Source: CAYSNP01 sp964432485 (lineage in GTDB: Bacteria; Bacillota; Clostridia; Christensenellales; DTU072). Taken from it: a DNA stretch of 32,203 nt. A program made the position numbers and the translations under genes. The notes below the pieces were generated by a model that ran no database searches, was not told where the DNA came from, and saw nothing but the letters and a program-made list of their open reading frames with translations. Shown here piece by piece: positions 7,134 through 15,933 of the stretch; the stretch's first letter is position 1, and each line of letters begins with the position of its first letter. The DNA lies in contig CAYSNP010000021.1 of the NCBI GenBank assembly GCA_964432485.1, positions 1 through 32,203 of the forward strand, in the 5' to 3' direction.

Positions 7134-8819
7134 ATGGACAAAATCGAAAAGATAAAAAAGGCAATCCGCAAGATAAATCCTTCTATTAAAGTTAGCCTTG
7201 TAGATGATTGTATTAAGCTGGAAGGGCAAGTCGATAACTATGAGGAAGCGGTTGCCTGCGGACGAGCGGCAGTAGATAAGCAATTGTTTAGAGGGGTGCT
7301 AAATGATATTAAGCTGAAAGGCTATACTCCCAAACCTATGCGCATAAGCAATATTGCCGACAATAAGTATCAAGGCAAACAAGTGGATGTGCTGATTATA
7401 GGGGGCGGCATAGTAGGGTGCGCCATTTTAAGAGAGCTTACCAAATACGATATAAGCATACTTTTATGCGAAAAAGAAGAGGATGTGGCAACAGCGCAAA
7501 GCTCCCGCAATGACGGTATGATACATGCGGGTATTGACCTTAAAGCCAGCAGCTTAAAGTGGAAATATAACCTAAGAGGCAATGCGCTATATGACCAAAT
7601 TAGCAAAGATTTGCAAGAACCGTTGATACGCTGCGGTCAATATGTACTTTTTACAGAAAAATGGCATAAGTTTACCAAGCCTTTTATTAAAGCACGCGCC
7701 AAAGCCAACCAAGTTCCCATTAAGTTTTATTCTCAAAAGCAGTTAAAACAAGCAGAGCCTTCCGCAAGCGGACATTATGGGGGATTTTTCTGTGCTAATG
7801 CAGGGGTAATCAGCCCATATAATATGACAATTGCCATGGCGGAAAATGCAGTACAAAACGGTGGAGAGGTAGCCCTTTCTACTGCGGTATTGGAGATAGA
7901 AAAAAGAGAAGGACGCATATATAGCGTGCTTACTAACAGGGGCAGAATATATCCTAAGGTAGTAATAAATGCCGCAGGAGTCTTTTCGGATATTATAGCC
8001 GAAATGGCAGGAGATAGGCACTTTACCATTCATCCGCGCAAAGGGGTGGAGCTGATACTTGATAAAAAAGTTGCGCATATCACCAAATCTGTGCTAGGCA
8101 AGTTTGTCATTTCCACAGGCAAAGACCATACCAAAGGCGGAGGACTGATACGCACAGTGCATTCAAATATTTTAGCAGGCCCCAACGCTATGGAAACTCC
8201 AGATAGAGAAGATACTACCACTAGCGCAGAGGATATTAGAGAAGTGGTAGAAAAACAAGCCAAAATTGCGCAAATGCTGTCTTATTCGGATATTATTACC
8301 GCATTTGGCGGGGTAAGAGCTCCCACTTATGAAGAGGATTTTATAGTAGAGCGCAGCAAAAAAGTGCCTAACTTTATTCAAGCCGCCGGCATTCAGTCGC
8401 CGGGGCTAACCGCCGCTCCTGCCATAGCAGAAGATATAGCAGAGTTTGTCAAACAAGAGCTGGGCAGCGTAAAGCCCAACCCTTTATTTAATCCTAAGCG
8501 CAAGGCCATCCCCGAGGTAAACCGCCTTGACTTTGCCGAAAGGGATGCGCTTATCAAGCAAAATCCTGACTTTGGAGTAATTGTGTGCCGCTGTGAAGAG
8601 GTTTCTAAGGGAGAAATCCTTGCAGCTATTCACAATCCGCTGGGCGTTTGCTCCATAGACGCTATTAAGCGCAGAGTAAGAGCGGGTATGGGACGGTGTC
8701 AAGGAGGTTTTTGCCAACCTATTATTACTGCTCTTATAGCTAAGGAAAAGAATATACCGCTTAGCGAAGTAACAAAAAAAGGCGGGCAAAGCAGCATTAT
8801 AGTAAGGGAAACTAAGTAA
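7134..8819 (+). CDS. GlpA-like FAD-dependent glycerol-3-phosphate dehydrogenase with BON-like N-terminus and [2Fe-2S] C-terminus
   Basis: 561 residues. Residues 1-66 resemble a BON domain (INPSIKVSLVDDCIKLEGQVDNY region). A DAO-type FAD domain follows, with DVLIIGGGIVGC near 88 and SRNDGMIHAG, and the C-terminus is a BFD-like [2Fe-2S] domain with Cys485, Cys487, Cys522 and Cys527 (CxC and CxxxxC). The DAO plus BFD arrangement is that of anaerobic glycerol-3-phosphate dehydrogenase GlpA, which oxidises glycerol-3-phosphate to DHAP; related enzymes act on 2-hydroxyglutarate, so the substrate is inferred from the kinase downstream. GGGAG lies five bases before the ATG at 7134; an in-frame TTG at 7122 overlaps that site and was rejected. 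First gene of a tight five-gene operon; its stop overlaps the next ATG by one base (TAATG). Confidence 0.88.
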   Translation: MDKIEKIKKAIRKINPSIKVSLVDDCIKLEGQVDNYEEAVACGRAAVDKQLFRGVLNDIKLKGYTPKPMRISNIADNKYQGKQVDVLIIGGGIVGCAILRELTKYDISILLCEKEEDVATAQSSRNDGMIHAGIDLKASSLKWKYNLRGNALYDQISKDLQEPLIRCGQYVLFTEKWHKFTKPFIKARAKANQVPIKFYSQKQLKQAEPSASGHYGGFFCANAGVISPYNMTIAMAENAVQNGGEVALSTAVLEIEKREGRIYSVLTNRGRIYPKVVINAAGVFSDIIAEMAGDRHFTIHPRKGVELILDKKVAHITKSVLGKFVISTGKDHTKGGGLIRTVHSNILAGPNAMETPDREDTTTSAEDIREVVEKQAKIAQMLSYSDIITAFGGVRAPTYEEDFIVERSKKVPNFIQAAGIQSPGLTAAPAIAEDIAEFVKQELGSVKPNPLFNPKRKAIPEVNRLDFAERDALIKQNPDFGVIVCRCEEVSKGEILAAIHNPLGVCSIDAIKRRVRAGMGRCQGGFCQPIITALIAKEKNIPLSEVTKKGGQSSIIVRETK

Positions 8820-10060
8820 TGGAAAGAACGGATGTACTTGTAATAGGCGCAGGGCCTTCAGGGCTGGCGGCAAGTTTAGAAGCGGCAAAGAAAGGCGCAA
8901 AAGTTACAATTCTGGAAAGAGAAGCAAGAGCAGGCGGCATTCTTAAACAATGCATACATGACGGATTTGGACTTATTCGCTTTGGAGAGCGGCTTTCAGG
9001 CTGTGAATATGCCGAACGCTACCTAAAAGAAGTAACCGAGCAAGAGGGTATCGAAATAAAGTTGCAAACTTTTGTATGCGAAATAAAAAGGGTGCTGGAG
9101 GGCTTTTTAGTATCGGCTACCAGCAACAGCGGAATGATACGCTTGCTTGCAAAAGCCATTGTGCTTGCAACAGGCTGCAGAGAGCGTACTGCTAAGCAAG
9201 TTAATATTCAAGGCTCACGCCCTCAAGGAGTTATGACAGCAGGTGCGGCACAGCACTATGTCAACCTTTTAGGCGGCCTGCCCTTTGAAAGATGCGTAAT
9301 ACTAGGGAGCGGCGATATAGGGCTGATTATGGCTCGCCGCCTTACCTTAGAGGGGGCAAAAGTTCTGGGAGTGTATGAAATACTGCCCTCTCCCAGCGGA
9401 CTTACCCGCAATATTCATCAATGCTTGATAGACTTTGATATACCCTTACATCTTTCGCATACGGTAACCAGAGTATTTGGAGAGGAAAAGTTAAACAGCG
9501 TAGAAGTTGCTCAAGTGGACGAATGCTTTCGGCCTATAAAAGGCACAGAACAAATTATAGAGTGCGACGGACTAATGCTCTCCGTTGGGTTAATCCCAGA
9601 AAATGAAATAGCCGAGCAGTTGGGCGTAGAAATAGACCCTGCCACCAAAGGCGCGCTTGTAAATGAAAACATGATGACAAGCGTCCCCGGAGTATTTAGC
9701 GCAGGCAATGCGCTCCATGTACATGATTTAGTGGACTATGTGTCCGAATGCTCTGCAATTGCAGGCAGTGCCGCAGCGGAATATAACAGGCAAGCAAATA
9801 AGCTCCTTACTTTGCAAAAAGAGGGATTCTTATATATAGTGCCTCAAAGGATAAGTTTGGGTAATGAAAAAAAAGTCCCTTTATACTTTAGGGCAAAAAA
9901 GGATATGCCAAAGGCACGCTTTACATTGACTCTTAATGGGCAAGTGATATTGCAAAAGCGGCTTTCTAACCTTAAGCCTCCCGAAATGGTGAAATTGGAA
10001 GCCCAAATCCCGCCTTTGGCGCAAGGTGACAACTTGCTTGCTAAATTGGAGGAGCTGTAA
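8819..10060 (+). CDS. NAD(P)/FAD-dependent oxidoreductase, partner of the GlpA-like protein
   Basis: 413 residues. The N-terminus TDVLVIGAGPSGLAAS is an FAD-binding Rossmann motif, LATGCRERT is the second FAD-contacting motif, CVILGSGDIGLIMARRL (near 160-175) is the NAD(P)H-binding GxGxxG, and GVFSAGNALHVHDLVD is the late FAD-binding motif. It has the pyridine nucleotide-disulfide oxidoreductase fold, but no redox-active CxxxxC pair is visible. Together with GlpA-like and DUF1667 proteins it probably forms an anaerobic dehydrogenase complex passing electrons between glycerol-3-phosphate and NAD or another carrier, in the place GlpB and GlpC hold in enterobacteria. Start overlaps the previous stop by one base and its own stop overlaps the next ATG by one base, showing tight translational coupling. 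Confidence 0.87.
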   Translation: MERTDVLVIGAGPSGLAASLEAAKKGAKVTILEREARAGGILKQCIHDGFGLIRFGERLSGCEYAERYLKEVTEQEGIEIKLQTFVCEIKRVLEGFLVSATSNSGMIRLLAKAIVLATGCRERTAKQVNIQGSRPQGVMTAGAAQHYVNLLGGLPFERCVILGSGDIGLIMARRLTLEGAKVLGVYEILPSPSGLTRNIHQCLIDFDIPLHLSHTVTRVFGEEKLNSVEVAQVDECFRPIKGTEQIIECDGLMLSVGLIPENEIAEQLGVEIDPATKGALVNENMMTSVPGVFSAGNALHVHDLVDYVSECSAIAGSAAAEYNRQANKLLTLQKEGFLYIVPQRISLGNEKKVPLYFRAKKDMPKARFTLTLNGQVILQKRLSNLKPPEMVKLEAQIPPLAQGDNLLAKLEEL

Positions 10061-10419
10061 TGAAAGAGCTTGTTTGTATAGTTTGTCCCAACAGTTGTCT
10101 GCTCAAGATAGAAGAAAAGGACGGTGAAATTATTGTAAAGGGCGCAAAATGCAAAAAGGGGATAGAGTTTGCAAAAGAAGAGCTTACCGCTCCTAAGCGC
10201 AGCTTGTCCAGCACAATAAAATCCGTTTTTGCCTGCTTGCCGGTAGTGCCGGTACGCACAGAGGGCGAAGTGCTTAAAAAAGATATTGCGGCAGTTATGA
10301 AAGCCATAAATGCCGCTGTAATTGATAAACCGTATAGCGTAGGAGAGCCTATTATAACCAATGTGGCAGGCACAGGCACAAATGTTATTTGTACTGTAGA
10401 AATAAAAAGATATATTTAA
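10060..10419 (+). CDS. DUF1667 family cysteine-motif protein
   Basis: 119 residues. Cys6, Cys9 and Cys13 (CIVCPNSC) plus Cys31 (GAKCKKG) form a compact four-cysteine site suited to an iron-sulfur cluster or zinc; the C-terminal half is a small alpha/beta domain. DUF1667 proteins are regularly found after GlpA-like and FAD/NAD oxidoreductase genes, and are thought to be an electron-transfer or assembly component; their biochemical role is not established as far as I know. GGAGGAG lies just before the ATG, which overlaps the previous stop as TAATG. Confidence 0.88.
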   Translation: MKELVCIVCPNSCLLKIEEKDGEIIVKGAKCKKGIEFAKEELTAPKRSLSSTIKSVFACLPVVPVRTEGEVLKKDIAAVMKAINAAVIDKPYSVGEPIITNVAGTGTNVICTVEIKRYI

Positions 10420-10433
10420 AAAGGAGAAAGGAT

Positions 10434-11981
10434 ATGGGAAAACCATTGGTATTGACCTTTGATTGCGGCACTCAAAGCACACGTGCTATGTTATTTAGCC
10501 AAGAGGGCAGTCTTGAGGCAATAAAAAAAGTAGTATATGACAAGCCTTATTTTTCGCTAAAAGAAGGCTGGGCAGAACAGCATGTTGACACTTATTGGCA
10601 AAGTTTTATTCAAGCCAGTCAAGAGCTAAAGGCGGCGGAGCCCGCCCTTTGGAAGGATATTGTTGCAGTAGCGGTTACTACAATTAGAGATGTGGCAATT
10701 CCTCTTGACAAAGATTTGCAGCCTTTAAGGGCATGTATTTCGTGGCTGGACAAGCGCAAAGCTAAAGCAAGTTGCGCCGACCTTCCCGCCAAGACCCGCT
10801 TTATTTGCGCAGTAGGCAATATGCGTGATACTGTGGATATGAATATGGCGGACTGTAAAAGCAATTGGATAATAGAAAACGAGCCCGAGCTATGGAAAAA
10901 CACTTATAAATATGTGCAGTTTTCTACATACCTTAACTACTTGCTAACCGGCAAGCTGGTAGACAGCTTAGGCAGCATAATAGGGCATTTTCCTTTTGAC
11001 TACAAAAAGAAAGTGTGGATGCCGGACAGTCATTACAAATCTCCTATTTTCAATATCCCCAATTCTATGCTTTATGAGTTTGTAGAGCCCGGAGTAAAGA
11101 TTGGCGAGATTTCGGCATATGCCGCCGAATTGACAGGCATACCCGAAGGCACACCTTTAATAAGTGCAGGCAGCGATAAAGGTTGCGAAACGCTGGGTAC
11201 AGGCGCAGTAGATATTCATACAGCGGCATTGAGCTTTGGCACTACCGCAACCGTACAAGTAACAACTCAAAAATATGTAGAGCCTTTTGCCTTTCTGCCT
11301 GCCTATCCCGGCGTATATCCTAACAGCTACAATCCCGAAGTGCAAATCTTTAGAGGGTATTGGACTGTAACATGGTTTTTAGAAAACTTTGCTTATGAAG
11401 AATGCGCACTTGCTAAAAAACAAGGTATAGCCCCGGAAAAGCTATTAGACCAAAAGATTTTGGAAATAGAGCCGGGCAGCAACGGTTTGATAGTTTCGCC
11501 ATTTTGGAGTGCAGGGCTAAAGTATCCGGAAGCTAAAGGTGCAATAATAGGTTTTAGTGATGTGCACACCAAGTACCATATCTATCGTGCTATTTTAGAA
11601 GGCATTAATTTTGCGCTTATGGATGGGCTAAAGCGGCTGGAGCGCAAAGGCAAGATGGATATTAAGACGCTTACCATTTCAGGCGGCGGCGCAGGCAGCG
11701 ATATAGTATGTCAGCTTACTGCCGATATGTTTGGCATCCCGGTTAAGCGAGCGCAAACTTATGAGACCAGCGGGTTGGGAGCGGCTATTTGCGCCTTTGT
11801 GGGATTAGGCACTTATGACGGTTTTGATTCGGCAATACAAAATATGGTACATCATAGCAAAGCCTTTGAGCCCAATCAGGAAATTACTAAAAAATATTAT
11901 GAGATATATATTAATGTATATAAGCATCATTATAGAAAATTAAGAAGCATTTACAAGGCAATGAAATGCTTAAAAGAATAA
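10434..11981 (+). CDS. FGGY-family carbohydrate (glycerol-type) kinase
   Basis: 515 residues. It begins MGKPLVLTFDCGTQSTRAMLF, the phosphate-1 loop of the FGGY/actin-like kinases, has GWAEQHVDTYW as in the first FGGY domain, and AGSDKGCETLGTGAV and SGGGAGSDIVCQLTADMFGIPV of the second ATPase domain. It would phosphorylate a polyol or sugar with ATP; the neighbours favour glycerol, giving sn-glycerol-3-phosphate for the GlpA-like enzyme, but sequence alone cannot separate glycerol from related polyols. I chose the ATG at 10434 because AAGGAG lies seven bases upstream; the frame extends to 10389, inside the previous gene, without a ribosome site. Confidence 0.88.
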   Translation: MGKPLVLTFDCGTQSTRAMLFSQEGSLEAIKKVVYDKPYFSLKEGWAEQHVDTYWQSFIQASQELKAAEPALWKDIVAVAVTTIRDVAIPLDKDLQPLRACISWLDKRKAKASCADLPAKTRFICAVGNMRDTVDMNMADCKSNWIIENEPELWKNTYKYVQFSTYLNYLLTGKLVDSLGSIIGHFPFDYKKKVWMPDSHYKSPIFNIPNSMLYEFVEPGVKIGEISAYAAELTGIPEGTPLISAGSDKGCETLGTGAVDIHTAALSFGTTATVQVTTQKYVEPFAFLPAYPGVYPNSYNPEVQIFRGYWTVTWFLENFAYEECALAKKQGIAPEKLLDQKILEIEPGSNGLIVSPFWSAGLKYPEAKGAIIGFSDVHTKYHIYRAILEGINFALMDGLKRLERKGKMDIKTLTISGGGAGSDIVCQLTADMFGIPVKRAQTYETSGLGAAICAFVGLGTYDGFDSAIQNMVHHSKAFEPNQEITKKYYEIYINVYKHHYRKLRSIYKAMKCLKE

Positions 11982-11996
11982 AAAGGAGGCAAGACA

Positions 11997-13733
11997 ATGT
12001 CAAAATATAAAGGATTCAGACCAAACTGGCAAGAGGTGCAAGCACCTGAGGGCAGTTATAGAGAACTTTCTAAGTGGGGTGACCCAAAGGCATTTAAGGT
12101 ACCCAAAGAGACGCTTTACGGTGTCCTTAAAGAGACTTTCGATATGACCGATGAGGACTTTGTAACTCCAAAGGATACAGGATATGACAAGATAGAGTTC
12201 GATGCACCTATCACGCTGACCAAAGCACAGCTAAAGCAACTTGAGGATATTGTAGGCAAAGATAACATTTCTACAGACAAATATCATCGTTTAAGAGTAG
12301 CTTACGGTAAAAGCGGCTATGATGTAATTAGATTGGTAAAAAAGATTGTCGAAAATGTACCTGATGCGGTGTTGTACCCCAGCACTGAGGAGCAAATAGA
12401 AAAACTGGTTGCCTTTGCGCACCAAGAAGAGGTTCCTCTTTATATATATAGCGGCGGCTCTAGTGTTACCCGCGGTACAGAATGTACTAAGGCAGGTATT
12501 TCGCTGGATTTGGGCAAGTACTATAATAAAGTTATTGAGTTTAATGAAATCAATCAAACTATTACGGTTCAGCCCGGCATTAGCGGTCCCAGGCTAGAGC
12601 AATTGTTAAATAATGCGGTAGAGGAGTTTGGCGCAAAAAGAGCGTATACTTGCGGACATTTTCCTCAATCTTTTGAGTATTCCACAGTAGGCGGCTGGGT
12701 AGTTACCAGAGGGGCAGGGCAAAACTCTACTTATTATGGCAAAATTGAGCATATGGTATTAGGACAAAAGTATATTACTCCTTGCAACGGTCCTATTGTT
12801 ACGGATACCTATCCCGCAAAAGCAACAGGTCCTGACATCAACCAAATAATGATAGGCTCAGAAGGCACTTTTGGGGTGCTGACTCAAGTTACTTTGCGTT
12901 TTTATCGCTTAACTAAACAAAATAGAAAAAAATATTGTTATATGTTCCGTTCTTTTGAGGAGGCGCAAGCGGCAGCAAGGGAAATAATGCAAAGTGAGTT
13001 TGGCTACCCTTCAGTTTTTAGGGTTAGTGACGGTAACGAAACAGCTGTTATGTCCAAAATGTACAGCGTGGACAAAATACCCGTTCTTGGAAAATTGCTA
13101 AGGAAGCTAGGCTATATTGTAGGCAAGCAAAGCATAATGATAGCTTGGTCAGAGGGCGAAAAAGGCTTTGCAAGCAATCAAAAGCGCAAAATTGCTAAAA
13201 TTTGCAGGGCGCATAAAGCTTTCCCTCTTACTGGATACCCTGTAACTAAATGGGAGCATGGCAGATTTACCGACCCTTATCTTAGAGATGCAATGATGGA
13301 CTTTGGTATTACTACCGAAACTATGGAGTGCAGCGTCAACTGGGATAATATGAGCAGGGTGCATAAGGAAGTTATGGATTATTGCCTTTCTCGTCCGCAT
13401 ACTGTTTGTATGACACATCTTTCACATGCTTATCCGCAAGGGGCTAACTTATATTGGATTTTTATAACTAAAGATAAAGGCGTGGAGGACTTTTTGGAGT
13501 ATCAAAAGGGCATACTGTCCGCTATTCAGAAGGCAGGCGCAACTATGAGTCATCATCACGGTATAGGCAAGCTGTTTGCTCCTTACCTGGAAGGTCAAAT
13601 CGGCTCTAATCAGCTTAAGATTTTCAAGGCTCTAAAAGAGCATTTTGACCCTAAGAATATAATGAATCCGGGCGGCACGCTGGCGCTAGACCTAGATGAA
13701 AAAGAAAAGGTTTTTGCAAGGGAACGCTGGTAA
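11997..13733 (+). CDS. FAD-linked oxidase, alkyl-dihydroxyacetonephosphate synthase (AGPS)-like
   Basis: 578 residues. The FAD-binding (PCMH-type) domain shows YPSTEEQIEKLVAFA, YSGGSSVTRGTE, TVQPGISGPRLEQLL and MIGSEGTFGVLTQVTLRF. The C-terminal half carries landmarks of AGPS in place of lactate or glycolate oxidase: THLSHAYPQGANLYWIF, with the tyrosine in the position of the AGPS active-site tyrosine, and MSHHHGIGKLFAPYL, the histidine-rich motif. AGPS exchanges the acyl chain of acyl-DHAP for a fatty alcohol to make ether lipid precursors. Placement after enzymes that could make glycerol-3-phosphate and DHAP is consistent. An alternative is a hydroxyacid oxidase that feeds the same electron chain. 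AAAGGAGG precedes the ATG; the gap to the kinase is 15 bases. Confidence 0.8.
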   Translation: MSKYKGFRPNWQEVQAPEGSYRELSKWGDPKAFKVPKETLYGVLKETFDMTDEDFVTPKDTGYDKIEFDAPITLTKAQLKQLEDIVGKDNISTDKYHRLRVAYGKSGYDVIRLVKKIVENVPDAVLYPSTEEQIEKLVAFAHQEEVPLYIYSGGSSVTRGTECTKAGISLDLGKYYNKVIEFNEINQTITVQPGISGPRLEQLLNNAVEEFGAKRAYTCGHFPQSFEYSTVGGWVVTRGAGQNSTYYGKIEHMVLGQKYITPCNGPIVTDTYPAKATGPDINQIMIGSEGTFGVLTQVTLRFYRLTKQNRKKYCYMFRSFEEAQAAAREIMQSEFGYPSVFRVSDGNETAVMSKMYSVDKIPVLGKLLRKLGYIVGKQSIMIAWSEGEKGFASNQKRKIAKICRAHKAFPLTGYPVTKWEHGRFTDPYLRDAMMDFGITTETMECSVNWDNMSRVHKEVMDYCLSRPHTVCMTHLSHAYPQGANLYWIFITKDKGVEDFLEYQKGILSAIQKAGATMSHHHGIGKLFAPYLEGQIGSNQLKIFKALKEHFDPKNIMNPGGTLALDLDEKEKVFARERW

Positions 13734-13766
13734 AGATTAATTTAGAATAAAGGAGTGACATAGTCA

Positions 13767-14741
13767 ATGATCGAATTAGCCAGAATGGGAGTAGAAACGA
13801 TACTTGAAGTCAGAAATGTCAGCAAAACTTATAAAGACTTGCAACTTAACGGAAAATTCAAAGTAATAAATGCCTTAATCAATGCATCTTTTGAGGTTAG
13901 TCAAGGCGAGATTTTGGGATTTTTAGGACCTAACGGTGCAGGGAAAAGCACAGCAATCAAAATAATTACTTCGCTTGCCGCTCCCACTTCGGGCGAAGTT
14001 TTTATAGAAGGTTATAGCGTGCAAAAGCAAAAAGAGCTGGCACTCCGTAATGTGGGCGGGGTTATCGAATCCCCCGATCTATATTTGGATATGAGCGGAG
14101 AGCTCAACTTAAAGTATTTTGCCGCAATTACCGGCGGCATAGACAATGTAGAGCAAAGGATAGCAGATGTATTAAAGATTGTGGGGCTGTATGAGCGCAG
14201 AAAGGACTTAGTTAAAAAATACTCTTTAGGTATGAAACAGCGTTTAGGGATAGCACAAGCCATACTTAAGAAACCCAAACTGCTGATTTTAGACGAGCCT
14301 GCCAACGGGCTTGACCCTGTAGGCATTAAAGAAATCAGAGATATGCTCAAGCATTTTGCGCATGATGAAGGGATGGCAATTATGGTCTCTAGCCATCAGC
14401 TTGCCGAAATGGAACTGATGTGCGACAGGGTTATCATTATTAATAAAGGTGTAATAGTAGGCGAAAAGAGTATAGAGGAGCTAAGAGGGGGAGTAAGCGT
14501 AGACAGCATTATTATTGCTACTGACAATCCGCAGCTTGCCTTCGATATATTAAAAGAGCAGTTTAGCATCGAAGTAACTATTTCCGGCAATGATGTAATA
14601 GCGGTCACTAATGAGCCCGCAGCCAGCTTAACTAGGGAGCTAGTACTTGGTGGCGTCAATGTATACGGAGTAAAGAAAAAGGAAGTATCGCTAGAAGATG
14701 CTTTCTTTGAAATGACTAACGGAGGGGAGCATAATGTTTAA
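13767..14741 (+). CDS. ABC transporter ATP-binding protein
   Basis: 324 residues. Walker A GPNGAGKST (near 52-60), signature YSLGMKQRLG, Walker B LLILDEPANGLDP and the H-loop SSHQ are intact. The C-terminal ~80 residues after the nucleotide-binding domain are typical of drug/antibiotic-exporter type (CcmA/BcrA-like) subunits. It pairs with the ABC-2 permease, whose ATG overlaps its end by eight bases. AAGGAG lies 11 bases before the chosen ATG, slightly far; an ATG at 13785 is a possible alternative but has no better ribosome site. The 33-base gap after the AGPS-like gene contains no promoter or terminator that I can see, so read-through from the operon is likely. Substrate unknown. Confidence 0.92.
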   Translation: MIELARMGVETILEVRNVSKTYKDLQLNGKFKVINALINASFEVSQGEILGFLGPNGAGKSTAIKIITSLAAPTSGEVFIEGYSVQKQKELALRNVGGVIESPDLYLDMSGELNLKYFAAITGGIDNVEQRIADVLKIVGLYERRKDLVKKYSLGMKQRLGIAQAILKKPKLLILDEPANGLDPVGIKEIRDMLKHFAHDEGMAIMVSSHQLAEMELMCDRVIIINKGVIVGEKSIEELRGGVSVDSIIIATDNPQLAFDILKEQFSIEVTISGNDVIAVTNEPAASLTRELVLGGVNVYGVKKKEVSLEDAFFEMTNGGEHNV

Positions 14742-15930
14742 GAAGCTATATTTATGGGAAATCAGAAAAATGATTTCCCTAAAAGGGATAATAGTGCTTG
14801 CAGCTATAGCGGTGTTGGCACTGCTGTTAATTAACGCAATGTTTAATATAACTATGGAGTTTACTTCGGAAATGTATGAGAACGAAGCACAACTGCCTGA
14901 AGGTGAAGAAAATGGCAAAGTCTTAGAAAACCCTGAAGGCGAAGAAAATGACTCAGGTGCAGAAGAGCAGCCTCCTGCGCCCGAAATACCTTTTTTTGGC
15001 AGTTACAACCCTGTCTATGGGTCATTAAACGAAGACGGTGAAATTGAGCTTAGCCACTTGGAAGCACAGCTTGCCAAAGCAGATATAGAAGCTCTTTATA
15101 AAGAAACTAGGAAAAATACGGTAAAAAACAAATATTTTTACCGTTCACCTGATCAAATATATATGCTTAAATCATGGGTAACTGCTTTTAGGTATATTGT
15201 GGATGCTAAAAAGTACAATGTCCCTATGCGCCCTTTTTTGGGTGCTACTGACTCTGCTTTTGAGTCCTTAGCAAGCAAAACTATGCAAGGGTTTATGAGC
15301 ACATACTTATCGCTGATGGGTACAGCAATCCTTTATTACGGCATAGTTTGCGGTGCAAATGCCTATGGCAAAGAAATAAAAAAAGGTACGCTGAAAATGG
15401 TAATGATAAGGCCGATAGCACGCAATAAGCTGACTTTAAGCAAACTCTTGGCAGCATTAACCGTAGCTACAGCATTTTTTGCCGGTGCTATAGCTATAGC
15501 TTTTGTTTATGGAGCAATAGCCTATAAAAGTGTATCATTTACTTCTCTATTTGTATTTAATGCCAGTAAAGCATTTACAGCAAGCAGCAATCTTACCTTG
15601 ATTTTGGTTGTTTTATCTATATTGATACAAACTTGGGTATATATTACCCTTGCTATGGCAATTTCAACCTTGACCAAAAACAATGTGCTGGGTATAGTGA
15701 TTCCTATTATTATAACTACTAGCATTCCAATGTTTATCCTGACACAATTCGGCGTAGGCAGATTTCTGCTTAGTTATTCCGCCGCTACATTAATAGATTA
15801 TTTTGCCATAGGTTCTTCAATGTTGTATGGCGGTAGCAACTTTTGGCTTAATTTAGCAGTGCTACTATCTTATGTGACTATTTTTGTAAGCAGTGTCTTT
15901 GTTATTTTCAAAAAGAGGGATATAGCGTAG
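14734..15930 (+). CDS. ABC-2 type transporter permease
   Basis: 398 residues. One membrane helix near 18-36, then a hydrophilic extracytoplasmic region of about 150 residues, then a block of about five helices from residue 190 onward ending in a short KKRDIA tail: the usual layout of ABC-2 permeases with a large loop. The loop starts with a low-complexity acidic segment containing a 12-codon duplication (PEGEEN twice, period 36 bases). Translation is coupled to the ATPase gene by an 8-base overlap. Substrate cannot be told; peptides, lipids or antibiotics are typical for the family. Confidence 0.88.
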   Translation: MFKKLYLWEIRKMISLKGIIVLAAIAVLALLLINAMFNITMEFTSEMYENEAQLPEGEENGKVLENPEGEENDSGAEEQPPAPEIPFFGSYNPVYGSLNEDGEIELSHLEAQLAKADIEALYKETRKNTVKNKYFYRSPDQIYMLKSWVTAFRYIVDAKKYNVPMRPFLGATDSAFESLASKTMQGFMSTYLSLMGTAILYYGIVCGANAYGKEIKKGTLKMVMIRPIARNKLTLSKLLAALTVATAFFAGAIAIAFVYGAIAYKSVSFTSLFVFNASKAFTASSNLTLILVVLSILIQTWVYITLAMAISTLTKNNVLGIVIPIIITTSIPMFILTQFGVGRFLLSYSAATLIDYFAIGSSMLYGGSNFWLNLAVLLSYVTIFVSSVFVIFKKRDIA

Positions 15931-15933
15931 CAA

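Noticed and set aside
10475..10490. CACGTG core as a parS site
   Set aside because: The flanks (AAGCA and CTATG) do not match the parS consensus TGTTTCACGTGAAACA, and it is inside the kinase gene. No good parS was seen in the window.
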